Shown here in pieces: positions 56,175 through 64,000 of a stretch of DNA of 64,000 nucleotides. Origin of the DNA: Rodentibacter pneumotropicus DSM 21403. GTDB taxonomy: Bacteria > Pseudomonadota > Gammaproteobacteria > Enterobacterales > Pasteurellaceae. Every line of letters starts with the position of its first letter. Position 1 is the stretch's first letter. The notes under the pieces were generated by a model that was given only the letters and a program-made list of their open reading frames with translations, was not told the DNA's origin and did no database searches. Location of the stretch: assembly GCF_000379905.1 (NCBI RefSeq), contig NZ_KB904052.1, positions 1 through 64,000 of the forward strand. The letters run 5' to 3'. A program made the translations under genes and the position numbers.

Positions 56175-57490
56175 TGGTACTTCTTTATTCCCCACAGAAA
56201 AAATTAAACAAGCCACAACAGATCACGGCAACGATTATTGAGCTGGATTACCAAGGGTTAGGCGTGGCAAAAATTAACGGTAAAACTTGGTTTATAGAAA
56301 ATGCGTTGCCACAAGAAAAAGTGGAATGTACCGTATTGGAAGAAAAACGCCAGTATGGTCGGGCAGTGGTGAAAAAATGGCTTGAGAAAAGCCCGTTTCG
56401 TGTTTTGCCACAATGTAGCTATTATGGGCGTTGTGGCGGCTGTCAAGCCCAACATATCCCCGTTGAAATGCAGCGTGAAGCCAAACAAATAGCATTGTTC
56501 AAACGCTTGGCAAAACTCCAGCAAGAACCTATTGATTTCCAACCGATGATTTGTGACGAACCTTGGCAGTATCGCCGTCGGGTGCGTTTAAGTTTATGGT
56601 TTAATCCGAAAACCAAGCAAGTTGAAATGGGGTTTCGCCAAAAAAATTCTCATGATTTGATTGTAGTTGAAGGCTGTGAAGTGATTGAACCCGCCATCAA
56701 TAATTTACTGCCAAAATTGACCGCTCTTTTGGCGTGTTATTCCACACAAAAACAACTCGGGCATATTGAGTTAGTCGCGGCGGATAATGGGGTGGCGATG
56801 TTGTTGCGTTACACGGGAAACCTTGCGGATTTCGACCGCACTTTGTTGTTGAATTTTGCCGGTCAGGAAAATTTGATGTTGTTTTTACAAAGCGATGAGG
56901 GCATTGAGCAGGTTTATGGTAACTCTCCTTACTATCAATTTTCTTGTGGTATTCGATTGTATTTTGATATTCGTGATTTTATTCAAGTCAATCGCAAGTT
57001 AAATGAGAAAATGGTGCAAACCGCATTGGATTGGCTTTCCCTTGAATCCTCGGATCATGTATTGGATTTATTCTGCGGAATGGGAAATTTTACCCTTCCT
57101 CTGGCAAAACAAGTGAAACGTGCGGTTGGAATTGAAGGTGTTTTTGAGATGGTACAAAAAGCGGTACAAAATGCTGAATATAATCAGCTTAATAATATTG
57201 AATTTTTTCAAGCGAATCTTGACCAACCTTTTGTTAATCAACCTTGGGCAAATCAGCCTTTTAACAAAGTGTTGCTCGATCCTCCTCGTAGTGGTGCGGC
57301 TTTTGCATTGAGTGCACTTTGTCAGTTAAAGGCTGAGAAAATGCTTTATGTTTCTTGTAATCCTGCTACCTTGGTGCGTGATGCAGAAATTTTGCTTAAG
57401 TTTGGTTATAAAATCGAAAAAAGCACGGTGATTGATATGTTCCCTCATACGGGGCATTTAGAATCCATTACGTTATTTTCTACAAAATAA
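56174..57490 (+). CDS. rlmD: 23S rRNA (uracil1939-C5)-methyltransferase RlmD
   Basis: 438 residues. TRAM domain (about 12-70, IIELDYQGLGVAKINGKTWFIENALPQEKV); iron-sulfur cysteines C81, C87, C90 in CSYYGRCGGCQAQH; SAM domain VLDLFCGMGNFTLPLA; catalytic nucleophile in MLYVSCNPATLVRD. Methylates U1939 of 23S rRNA. Confidence 0.97.
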   Translation: MVLLYSPQKKLNKPQQITATIIELDYQGLGVAKINGKTWFIENALPQEKVECTVLEEKRQYGRAVVKKWLEKSPFRVLPQCSYYGRCGGCQAQHIPVEMQREAKQIALFKRLAKLQQEPIDFQPMICDEPWQYRRRVRLSLWFNPKTKQVEMGFRQKNSHDLIVVEGCEVIEPAINNLLPKLTALLACYSTQKQLGHIELVAADNGVAMLLRYTGNLADFDRTLLLNFAGQENLMLFLQSDEGIEQVYGNSPYYQFSCGIRLYFDIRDFIQVNRKLNEKMVQTALDWLSLESSDHVLDLFCGMGNFTLPLAKQVKRAVGIEGVFEMVQKAVQNAEYNQLNNIEFFQANLDQPFVNQPWANQPFNKVLLDPPRSGAAFALSALCQLKAEKMLYVSCNPATLVRDAEILLKFGYKIEKSTVIDMFPHTGHLESITLFSTK

Positions 57491-57566
57491 GTAGGTTATT
57501 CTGTTACAATGAAGCGTCAAAATGGAGTGACAGGGAGCTACGCTTTCTCATAAACAAGGGGGTATT

Positions 57567-59798
57567 ATGGTTGCTGTTCGCAGTTCTCATTTGTTAAATC
57601 CGCAAGATTTTGTGATTGAACAATGGTGTATAGGGCTAAAACTGACAGAACAAACGGAAAAAACGTTGGTTGATGCCTGGTATTATTCGCGTGAGCTAAT
57701 AACCACCCACCCCGATGAAATGAAAAGTGCCACTCTAACACTCCAATCCGGTGTGGAAATGGTGGAAATTCTACACGAGCTTAATATGGACGCGGAAAGT
57801 CTTGTCACCGCTATGCTTTTCCCTATTGTGGCGAATCGTTTGATAGATTGGGAAGCACTGGAAGAGAAATTCGGTGCGAAAATCATCAAATTACTTAGAG
57901 GTGTTGAGGAAATGGATAATATCCGCCAACTCAATGCCAGCCATTCTGCCAATGCCTTACAAGTAGATAATGTCCGCCGTATGCTACTTGCTATGGTCGA
58001 TGATTTTCGTTGTGTCATTATCAAACTTGCGGAACGTATTACTTTTCTCCGCGACGCAGAAAATCGTTGTTCTGAAGAAGAAAAGGTTCTTGCTGCCAAA
58101 GAATGTTCTAATATTTATGCTCCCTTGGCAAATCGCTTAGGGATCGGGCAGCTTAAATGGGAGCTGGAGGATTACTGTTTCCACTATTTACACCCTGAGC
58201 AATATCGTGCTATTGCCAAATTATTGCAAGAACGCCGCCTTGATCGTGAACATTACATTGCGGATTTTGTGGAAACGATCAGCCGCCATTTACGTAAAAA
58301 TATTGATCATGTCGATGTGTATGGTCGCCCAAAACATATTTATAGCATTTGGCGTAAAATGCAGAAAAAACACTTAGAATTTGGTGATTTATATGATGTA
58401 AGAGCGGTTAGAATTATCGTTCAAAAATTGCAGGATTGTTATACCGCATTAGGTATTGTTCATACTCATTTCAAACATTTACCAAAAGAGTTTGATGATT
58501 ATGTGGCAAACCCGAAACCTAACGGGTATCAGTCTATTCATACTGTTGTGTTGGGAAAAGGCGGTAAGCCGATTGAAGTGCAAATTCGCACTCGGCAAAT
58601 GCACGATGATGCAGAATTAGGTGTTGCGGCACATTGGAAATACAAAGAAGGCACGACAGGCACGATGTCGGCGTATGAAGAAAAAATCGCCTGGTTACGT
58701 AAATTGCTCGCATGGCAGGATGATATTACCGATTCCGGTGAAGTGATGGCTGAATTACGAAGCCAAGTATTTGATGATCGTGTCTATGTATTTACCCCAA
58801 AAGGGGAGGTGGTGGATTTACCGACAGGCTCGACTCCCCTTGATTTTGCTTATGCCATTCATAGTGAAATCGGTCATCGCTGTATCGGTGCGAAAGTATC
58901 AGGGCGAATAGTACCGTTTACCTACCAATTACAAATGGGTGATCAAATTGAAATTATCACTCAAAAAAATCCAAATCCGAGTCGGGATTGGCTCAATCCA
59001 AATTTAGGTTTTACCCATACAGCAAAATCTCGGACAAAAATTCAGGCATGGTTTAAAAAACAGGATCGTGATAAGAATGTACCGGCAGGAAAAGAATTGC
59101 TGGATAATGAATTAGCCCGTTTAAATCTCAGTCTCAAACAGATCGAACCTTACGCATTGCCACGTTATAACTTGAAAAATATCGATGATCTTTATGCGGG
59201 AATTGGCAGTGGCGATATTCGTCTCAATCACTTGGTGAACTTTTTACAAAATAAGCTTATCAAAGTGAACGCTGAGCAAGTTGATCAAGAAATTTTGCGT
59301 CATGTGGCAAACAAAAGTGCGGTCAATTCTCAGCAAAAAAATGCGGAAAAGGGCGGCTGTGTGATTGTGGAAGGTGTGGGCAATTTAATGCATCATATTG
59401 CCCGTTGTTGTCAACCGATTCCGGGTGATGCCATTGTGGGTTACATCACGATGGGGAGGGGAATTTCCATTCACCGCAGCGATTGCGAACAGTTTTTAGA
59501 TTTACAAGCAGCACATCCCGAACGTGTGGTAGAATCCATTTGGGGTGAAAATTATGCCCGTGGTTTTCATATTAATATCCGCATTGTGGCTAGTGATCGT
59601 AATGGTTTATTGCGTGATATTACGACAGTATTGGCGAATGAAAAAATCAGTGTGTTGAGCGTATCCAGCCGTACCGATACGAAAAAACAACTGGCGACCA
59701 TTGATATGGAAATCGAGCTTCATAATGTAGAAAGTTTAAGCAAAATCTTGGCTCGCGTTTCAAAATTGAATGATGTAATCGAAGCCAAGCGCTTATAA
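57567..59798 (+). CDS. relA: GTP pyrophosphokinase RelA
   Basis: 743 residues, ribosome-associated (p)ppGpp synthetase of the stringent response. The N-terminal domain has the degenerate, inactive HD region (TAMLFPIVANRLIDWEALEEKFG) that separates RelA from SpoT. Synthetase domain with RPKHIYSIWRKMQ and DDYVANPKPNGYQSIHTVV; TGS domain DRVYVFTPKGEVVDLPTGSTPLDFAYAIHSEIG; zinc-finger cysteines ARCCQPIPGD; C-terminal ACT domain (NIRIVASDRNGLLRDITTVLANEKI). Confidence 0.97.
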   Translation: MVAVRSSHLLNPQDFVIEQWCIGLKLTEQTEKTLVDAWYYSRELITTHPDEMKSATLTLQSGVEMVEILHELNMDAESLVTAMLFPIVANRLIDWEALEEKFGAKIIKLLRGVEEMDNIRQLNASHSANALQVDNVRRMLLAMVDDFRCVIIKLAERITFLRDAENRCSEEEKVLAAKECSNIYAPLANRLGIGQLKWELEDYCFHYLHPEQYRAIAKLLQERRLDREHYIADFVETISRHLRKNIDHVDVYGRPKHIYSIWRKMQKKHLEFGDLYDVRAVRIIVQKLQDCYTALGIVHTHFKHLPKEFDDYVANPKPNGYQSIHTVVLGKGGKPIEVQIRTRQMHDDAELGVAAHWKYKEGTTGTMSAYEEKIAWLRKLLAWQDDITDSGEVMAELRSQVFDDRVYVFTPKGEVVDLPTGSTPLDFAYAIHSEIGHRCIGAKVSGRIVPFTYQLQMGDQIEIITQKNPNPSRDWLNPNLGFTHTAKSRTKIQAWFKKQDRDKNVPAGKELLDNELARLNLSLKQIEPYALPRYNLKNIDDLYAGIGSGDIRLNHLVNFLQNKLIKVNAEQVDQEILRHVANKSAVNSQQKNAEKGGCVIVEGVGNLMHHIARCCQPIPGDAIVGYITMGRGISIHRSDCEQFLDLQAAHPERVVESIWGENYARGFHINIRIVASDRNGLLRDITTVLANEKISVLSVSSRTDTKKQLATIDMEIELHNVESLSKILARVSKLNDVIEAKRL

Positions 59799-59811
59799 AA
59801 TAGGAATCTTT

Positions 59812-60168
59812 ATGTATAAAACGACGGGTTTAACCCATCTAATCAATTCCACAAAATATTCCCTTCAAGGCTTAAAAAGTGCATTTAAGAATGAAACCGC
59901 TTTTCGCCACGAATGTTTTCTTGCGGCCATTTTAATCCCGCTCGCCTTCCTTTTGGGTGAGACCAAGATCGAAATCGCTTTAATGGTTTCATCCGTCTTA
60001 CTTGTGATGGCCGTGGAGCTGTTAAACAGTGCCATTGAAGCGGTGGTTGATCGTATTGGTAGCGAACGCCATGAGCTTTCCGGTCGGGCTAAAGATCAAG
60101 GTTCCGCCGCCGTATTTATCGCACTTTGTATTGTTGGTGTAGTATGGGGAAGTATTTTATTCTTCTAA
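59812..60168 (+). CDS. dgkA: Diacylglycerol kinase
   Basis: 118 residues with three membrane helices. FKNETAFRHECFLA near the first helix and the active-site ELLNSAIEAVVDRIG are intact. Recycles diacylglycerol from membrane-derived oligosaccharide and LPS ethanolamine transfer to phosphatidic acid. 13 bases after relA. Confidence 0.97.
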   Translation: MYKTTGLTHLINSTKYSLQGLKSAFKNETAFRHECFLAAILIPLAFLLGETKIEIALMVSSVLLVMAVELLNSAIEAVVDRIGSERHELSGRAKDQGSAAVFIALCIVGVVWGSILFF

Positions 60169-60194
60169 AGTGCGGTTGATTTTAAACAAAATTT

Positions 60195-60225
60195 CGGCTT
60201 ATGCGTTGGCATAAGCCGTTTTTTA
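60195..60225 (+). terminator. terminator after relA-dgkA
   Basis: CGGCTTATGC (60195-60204), loop GTTG, GCATAAGCCG (60209-60218), TTTTTT. Perfect 10-bp stem; convergent with the regulator gene. Confidence 0.93.
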
Positions 60226-60236
60226 TAGGGCTAATA

Positions 60237-60995
60237 CTAGACGGTGACTAATTCAACATTGAGCTCTTTGATGGCGTGTTGTACCGGTTCAACAAGATTT
60301 TTGTCACAAATAATGCGATCAAAGCGTGTTAAGGGGCAAATATGAAATGTCGCCACTTTGCCATATTTTGAGGAGTCTGAGACTAAGATTCTTTGATTGC
60401 TGGCATCAAGCAAGGCTTTTTTTACCGGTAATTTATTTTCGTCAGGGGTGGTTAAACCTTTCAATGTCCATGATGAGGTGGAAACAAAGGCGATATCGAT
60501 AGAAAGCTGTCGAAGGAATTGACCTGCAAGCTCTCCAACGGAAGAATGATTCAATTTATTCACGCTTCCGCCGATATGAATCAATTCACACTGCCCATTC
60601 GTCATAAGAAAATGAGCAATGGAAAAATCATTTGTCACCACTAAGAGATCATCTCGTTCAATTAAACGGTAAGCAATTTCTAATGTTGTGGTGCCGGCAT
60701 CAAGATAGATCGTGGTATTCGTTGGAATTTGTTGTGCGGCAAATTTGCCGATTTGCTCTTTTTGAGTATGAAAAAGAAGTGATTTATCTTGATGGGTTGG
60801 CTCAAAAGACAAATGCTCTTGCATTTTTACGCCGCCTGATATGGATACTACCTTTCCCATTTCTTCTAATTTTTGAATATCTCGACGGATAGTCATGTGT
60901 GAAACATTCAGTGATTCAGCTAATTGTGTGATGCTTACCACATCTTTTTGATTGATTAAATTGAGTAACAGTTTTTGACGTTCTGCTGGAATCAT
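60237..60995 (-). CDS. DeoR-family regulator of the threonate/erythronate cluster
   Basis: 252 residues. N-terminal winged helix ISQ-type region VVSITQLAESLNVSHMTIRRDIQKLEEMG, C-terminal sensor domain with YLDAGTTTLEIAYRL, GGSVNKLNHSSVGELA and SDSSKYGKVATFHICPLTRFD. Divergent from ltnD, which it most likely represses. Effector probably a phosphorylated intermediate of the pathway; not shown by sequence. Confidence 0.88.
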   Translation of the reverse strand: MIPAERQKLLLNLINQKDVVSITQLAESLNVSHMTIRRDIQKLEEMGKVVSISGGVKMQEHLSFEPTHQDKSLLFHTQKEQIGKFAAQQIPTNTTIYLDAGTTTLEIAYRLIERDDLLVVTNDFSIAHFLMTNGQCELIHIGGSVNKLNHSSVGELAGQFLRQLSIDIAFVSTSSWTLKGLTTPDENKLPVKKALLDASNQRILVSDSSKYGKVATFHICPLTRFDRIICDKNLVEPVQHAIKELNVELVTV

Positions 60996-61069
60996 AAAAT
61001 CCTCCCCAAAATTTTTTCCATTATATCGTTTTTTCCTCTCCTTTGTTTTCTTTCTTTTTTAACAAAAAA

Positions 61070-61083
61070 TAACATAAATGTTA
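61070..61083. promoter_or_regulatory. candidate operator for the divergent regulator
   Basis: Palindrome TAACATAAATGTTA with 6-bp arms, 13 bases further than two more TAACA-like pieces (AACAAAAAATAAC). Lies between the divergent genes next to the CRP-type site. Confidence 0.5.
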
Positions 61084-61088
61084 ATATT

Positions 61089-61104
61089 TGTGATCTTGTT
61101 CACG
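61089..61104. promoter_or_regulatory. CRP site upstream of ltnD
   Basis: TGTGATCTTGTTCACG matches TGTGA-N6-TCACA at 9 of 10 arm positions. Followed by a promoter with -35 TTGAAA (61114-61119), 17-base spacer and -10 CATAAA (61137-61142). Confidence 0.65.
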
Positions 61105-61172
61105 TTTTTTTACTTTGAAACCTGTCAGAATGATCACCATAAAATCAAAATAACCTTATTGGAGAAAGCGCA

Positions 61173-62078
61173 ATGATAAATAAACCTTATTCAGTTGCTG
61201 TGATTGGGTTAGGTGCAATGGGAATGGGCGCAGCACAATCTTGCGTGAAAGCAGGATTAATCACCTACGGTGTCGATCTTGATGAGACCGTACTTGAAAA
61301 ATTAAAGAAAGACGGTGCTTATGCCGTTAGTCAAAGTGCGGTTGATTTTGCCGATAAATTAGATGCTGTTGTATTACTTGTAGTGAATGCCGCACAAGTC
61401 AATGTGGTGTTATTTGGTGAAAATGGTTTGGCTGAAAAACTTAATCAAGGTACCGCCGTGATGGTTTCTTCAACCATATCAGCGCAAGATGCGAAAGAAA
61501 TTTCACAAAAATTAACAAGTTTAGGGTTGGTTATGTTAGATGCACCTGTTTCCGGTGGCGCAGCAAAAGCCGCTGCGGGAGAAATGACGGTTATGGCATC
61601 AGGTTCAAAACAGGCATTTGATAAATTACAGCCTGTACTCGATGCTGTGGCAGGCCAGGTGTACAACATTGGCGAAGAAATTGGCTTAGGGGCAACAGTG
61701 AAAATTATTCATCAATTACTCGCAGGCGTACATATTGCCGCTGGGGCAGAAGCGATGGCTCTAGCCGCCAAGGCAGGCATTCCCCTTGATTTAATGTATG
61801 ACGTGGTGACGAATGCGGCAGGTAATTCGTGGATGTTTGAAAACCGAATGAAACACGTGGTGGAAGGGGATTATTCTCCGCTCTCCATGGTGGATATTTT
61901 TGTGAAAGATTTAGGCTTGGTGAATGATACGGCAAAATCTTTACGTTTCCCGCTTCACCTTGCAGGCACTGCCTATTCTATGTTCACAGAAGCCAGCAAT
62001 GCAGGCTATGGAAAGGAAGATGACAGTGCAGTGATTAAAATTTTTAGTGGTATTGAATTACCGAAAAAAGGAGCGTAG
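61173..62078 (+). CDS. ltnD: L-threonate dehydrogenase
   Basis: 301 residues, beta-hydroxyacid dehydrogenase family. NAD-binding VAVIGLGAMGMGAAQSCVKAGL, substrate motif LDAPVSGGAAKAAAGEMTVMASGS and the catalytic lysine in GLGATVKIIHQLLAGVH. Oxidises L-threonate to 2-oxo-tetronate in the H. influenzae pathway worked out for this operon (HI1010-HI1015). RBS GGAGAAAG. First gene of the operon, two bases before otnK. Confidence 0.92.
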   Translation: MINKPYSVAVIGLGAMGMGAAQSCVKAGLITYGVDLDETVLEKLKKDGAYAVSQSAVDFADKLDAVVLLVVNAAQVNVVLFGENGLAEKLNQGTAVMVSSTISAQDAKEISQKLTSLGLVMLDAPVSGGAAKAAAGEMTVMASGSKQAFDKLQPVLDAVAGQVYNIGEEIGLGATVKIIHQLLAGVHIAAGAEAMALAAKAGIPLDLMYDVVTNAAGNSWMFENRMKHVVEGDYSPLSMVDIFVKDLGLVNDTAKSLRFPLHLAGTAYSMFTEASNAGYGKEDDSAVIKIFSGIELPKKGA

Positions 62079-62080
62079 CG

Positions 62081-63325
62081 ATGTTAGGTGTGATTGCAGA
62101 TGATTTTACCGGTGCGAGCGATATTGCCAGTTTCCTTGTTGAAAATGGCTTGAATACGGTGCAAATGAATGGCGTACCCAATATCACATTAACGGAAAAA
62201 GTAGATGCCATTGTCATCAGTTTAAAATCCCGTTCAAATCCGGTGGAGGAAGCGATCGAACAATCATTACTGGCACTTGATTGGTTACAAAAGTGCGGTT
62301 GTTCTCAGTTCTATTTTAAATACTGTTCGACATTTGACAGTACCGAAAAAGGCAATATTGGTCCGGTAACGGATGCTTTGTTGGCGGCACTTAATGAAGA
62401 TTTTACGGTGATTACACCGGCACTACCGATTAATGGAAGAACGATTTTTAATGGATATTTATTCGTTGGTGATGTGTTGCTGAATGAATCCGGTATGCGC
62501 CATCACCCGATTACTCCGATGAAAGATGCCAACCTTATGCGTTTAATGGATGCGCAAGCCAAAGGAAAAACAGGCTTGGTGAGCTATGCCGATGTGATTC
62601 AAGGGGCAGAGTATGTGAAATCTTGTTTTACCCAATTAAAACAAGCGGGATTCCGTTATGCGGTGGTGGATGCGGCAGATAATCGTCAGCTTGCTGCCCT
62701 TGCGGAAGCCGTGAGTGATTTGAAATTAGTGACCGGCGGTTCCGGACTGGGTGCTTATATGGCGGCGAGATTAAGCGGTGGTAAAAAAGCAGAGAAGGCA
62801 TTTGTACCGAAAAAAGCACGAAGCATCATTCTTTCCGGTTCTTGTTCCGAGATGACGAATAAGCAAGTGAACGCCTATAAAGAAAAAGCCACCACGATTT
62901 ACTTAGATGTAGAAAAAGCGGTAGCAAACGCCAATTATGCCGACATCTTATTTGAACAAGTTTTGCCGCATATTGATGAACCGCTTGCGCCAATGGTTTA
63001 TGCCACAGTGCCACCTGATGAATTAAAACGAATTCAGGCGCAATTTGGTGCGGAGCAGGCAAGCCAAGCCATTGAGCGAACTTTTGCGAAATTGGCACAG
63101 CGATTAAAAGAAAAAGCCAATGTAGAAAACTTTATCACCGCAGGTGGTGAAACCTCCAGTATTGTCGTGCAAAAACTAGGATTTAGCGGTTTTCAAATTG
63201 GTAAACAAATTGCACCGGGTGTGCCTTGGTTAAAAGCGTTGGGAGAATCGACCGCACTTGCTTTGAAATCCGGTAATTTCGGGAAAGAAACCTTTTTTAT
63301 TGATGCGCAGGGAATGATGTTATGA
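62081..63325 (+). CDS. otnK: 3-oxo-tetronate kinase
   Basis: 414 residues of the former DUF1537 family. N-terminal MLGVIADDFTGASDIASFLVENGLNTVQ with DDFTGA signature, KYCSTFDSTEKGNIGPV, and the C-terminal nucleotide-binding ITAGGETSSIVVQKLG and IAPGVPWLKALG. Phosphorylates 3-oxo-tetronate for OtnC. Overlaps otnC by 4 bases. Confidence 0.93.
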   Translation: MLGVIADDFTGASDIASFLVENGLNTVQMNGVPNITLTEKVDAIVISLKSRSNPVEEAIEQSLLALDWLQKCGCSQFYFKYCSTFDSTEKGNIGPVTDALLAALNEDFTVITPALPINGRTIFNGYLFVGDVLLNESGMRHHPITPMKDANLMRLMDAQAKGKTGLVSYADVIQGAEYVKSCFTQLKQAGFRYAVVDAADNRQLAALAEAVSDLKLVTGGSGLGAYMAARLSGGKKAEKAFVPKKARSIILSGSCSEMTNKQVNAYKEKATTIYLDVEKAVANANYADILFEQVLPHIDEPLAPMVYATVPPDELKRIQAQFGAEQASQAIERTFAKLAQRLKEKANVENFITAGGETSSIVVQKLGFSGFQIGKQIAPGVPWLKALGESTALALKSGNFGKETFFIDAQGMML

Positions 63326-63954
63326 CTGATTCAGAATTAAAAACACTTATGGTGCAACTTGGTCGTTCTTTCTATGAACGGGGTTATACCGTTGGTGGAG
63401 CAGGGAATATCTCCGTTCGGTTAGATGAAAATCGTATTTTAGTGACACCGACAGGATCTTCCCTAGGGCGTTTGAAAGCGGAACGACTTTCCGTGTTGGA
63501 TATGGAAGGTCATGTACTTGAAGGTGATAAACCCTCAAAAGAATCCGTATTCCATTTGGCGATGTACCGTAAAAATTCTGAATGTCGGGCAATTGTACAT
63601 CTTCATTCTACCTATTTGACGGCACTTTCCTGTTTGGAAAATCTTGATCCGCAAAATGCGATAAAAGCCTTTACACCTTATTACGTTATGCGGGTCGGGA
63701 GTTTGCCGGTCATTCCTTATTATCGTCCCGGTTCTCCTCGTATTGCCGAAGAGTTAGAAGCCCAGGCATTATCCGGAAAAGCTTTTTTACTGGCGAATCA
63801 TGGGGTGGTGGTAACAGGGGCGGATTTGCTGAATGCCGCTGACAATGCGGAAGAGTTGGAAGAAACTGCCAAACTTTTCTTCCTTTTACAAGGAAAACCG
63901 ATTCGTTATCTCACCGATGATGAAGTGAATGAATTAAAAAATAGGGGGAAATAG
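63322..63954 (+). CDS. otnC: 3-oxo-tetronate 4-phosphate decarboxylase
   Basis: 210 residues, class II aldolase/adducin fold. GYTVGGAGNISVRLDE, catalytic Glu in KPSKESVFHLAMY, metal histidines in AIVHLHSTYLTAL and NHGVVVTGADL. Decarboxylates to dihydroxyacetone phosphate. Followed by otnI after two bases. Confidence 0.92.
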   Translation: MTDSELKTLMVQLGRSFYERGYTVGGAGNISVRLDENRILVTPTGSSLGRLKAERLSVLDMEGHVLEGDKPSKESVFHLAMYRKNSECRAIVHLHSTYLTALSCLENLDPQNAIKAFTPYYVMRVGSLPVIPYYRPGSPRIAEELEAQALSGKAFLLANHGVVVTGADLLNAADNAEELEETAKLFFLLQGKPIRYLTDDEVNELKNRGK

Positions 63955-63956
63955 CA

Positions 63957-64000
63957 ATGCCAAAATTTGCTGCGAATTTAACCATGATGTTCAACGAAGT
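63957..64000 (+). CDS. otnI: 2-oxo-tetronate isomerase, partial (cut by window end)
   Basis: Only the first 14 codons are in the window, MPKFAANLTMMFNE, which is the hydroxypyruvate-isomerase-like N-terminus of OtnI and the gene expected after otnC. AGGGGGA ribosome site 7 bases ahead. The rest lies beyond 64000. Confidence 0.8.
   Translation, partial: MPKFAANLTMMFNE

Noticed and set aside
57567-59798. SpoT-type bifunctional synthetase/hydrolase
   Set aside because: The HD hydrolase motif is degenerate, as in RelA.

Overview
This window is chromosomal DNA of a Pasteurellaceae bacterium from the Haemophilus/Aggregatibacter side of the family. The main sign is the very frequent 9-mer AAGTGCGGT (reverse complement ACCGCACTT), the core of the Haemophilus-type DNA uptake signal sequence (USS). 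It occurs inside genes, between genes and as paired inverted copies that form terminators. Gene content and local gene order also fit: xerC-GNAT-tpiA, lgtF/waaA-coaD-lipoprotein-rep, efp/epmB-oapA-oapB-recO-rlmD-relA-dgkA, and the threonate/erythronate cluster all recall H. influenzae. I do not assign a species. No prophage, CRISPR array or intact insertion sequence was seen.

Layout. 1-300: 5S rRNA at the end of an rRNA operon. 458-9885: core genes (xerC, a GNAT protein, tpiA, lgtF, waaA, coaD, a small lipoprotein, rep), a serine tRNA and two arginine tRNAs, then nadR with a coupled metallophosphoesterase. 9995-10898: FMN riboswitch and ribB. 10945-15779: a deoxyribose utilisation cluster (deoX, deoP, deoK leftward; deoC, deoR rightward) around a control region with a DeoR-type palindrome and a CRP-type site. 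15831-23881: xylose genes (xylFGH and xylR leftward; xylA and xylB rightward). 23916-28055: trmL, rsmD, ftsY, ftsE, ftsX. 28056-30109: a small trimeric autotransporter adhesin inserted between ftsX and the S10 operon and bracketed by a decayed second copy of the ftsX 3' end. 30110-35059: S10 ribosomal operon, rpsJ to rpsQ, closed by a strong terminator.

35060-44243 is the accessory part. It holds a 1734-residue trimeric autotransporter with collagen-like and tandem-repeat segments, a decayed IS200-like element, two divergent glycosyltransferases with repeat domains, and a broken reading frame. The spc ribosomal operon that normally follows S10 is absent here, so this is probably an old rearrangement point. 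44244-49184 is a housekeeping run read leftward (yhdT, panF, an EamA transporter, prmA, dusB, fis). 49199-51779 holds a Slam-type outer-membrane translocator and its likely substrate, a surface lipoprotein with a 15-bp/5-residue repeat stalk. 51963-60168 is efp/epmB, oapA-oapB, recO, rlmD, relA and dgkA. 60237-64000 is a DeoR-family regulator divergent from ltnD-otnK-otnC-otnI, the last gene cut by the window end.

The accessory functions converge on surface interaction (two trimeric adhesins, a Slam/lipoprotein pair, OapA/OapB, LOS enzymes LgtF and WaaA) and on scavenging host sugars and NAD precursors (deoxyribose, xylose, threonate-type acids, NadR). The least explained parts are the adhesin/glycosyltransferase locus, the adhesin flanked by duplicated ftsX tails, and the Slam/repeat-lipoprotein pair.
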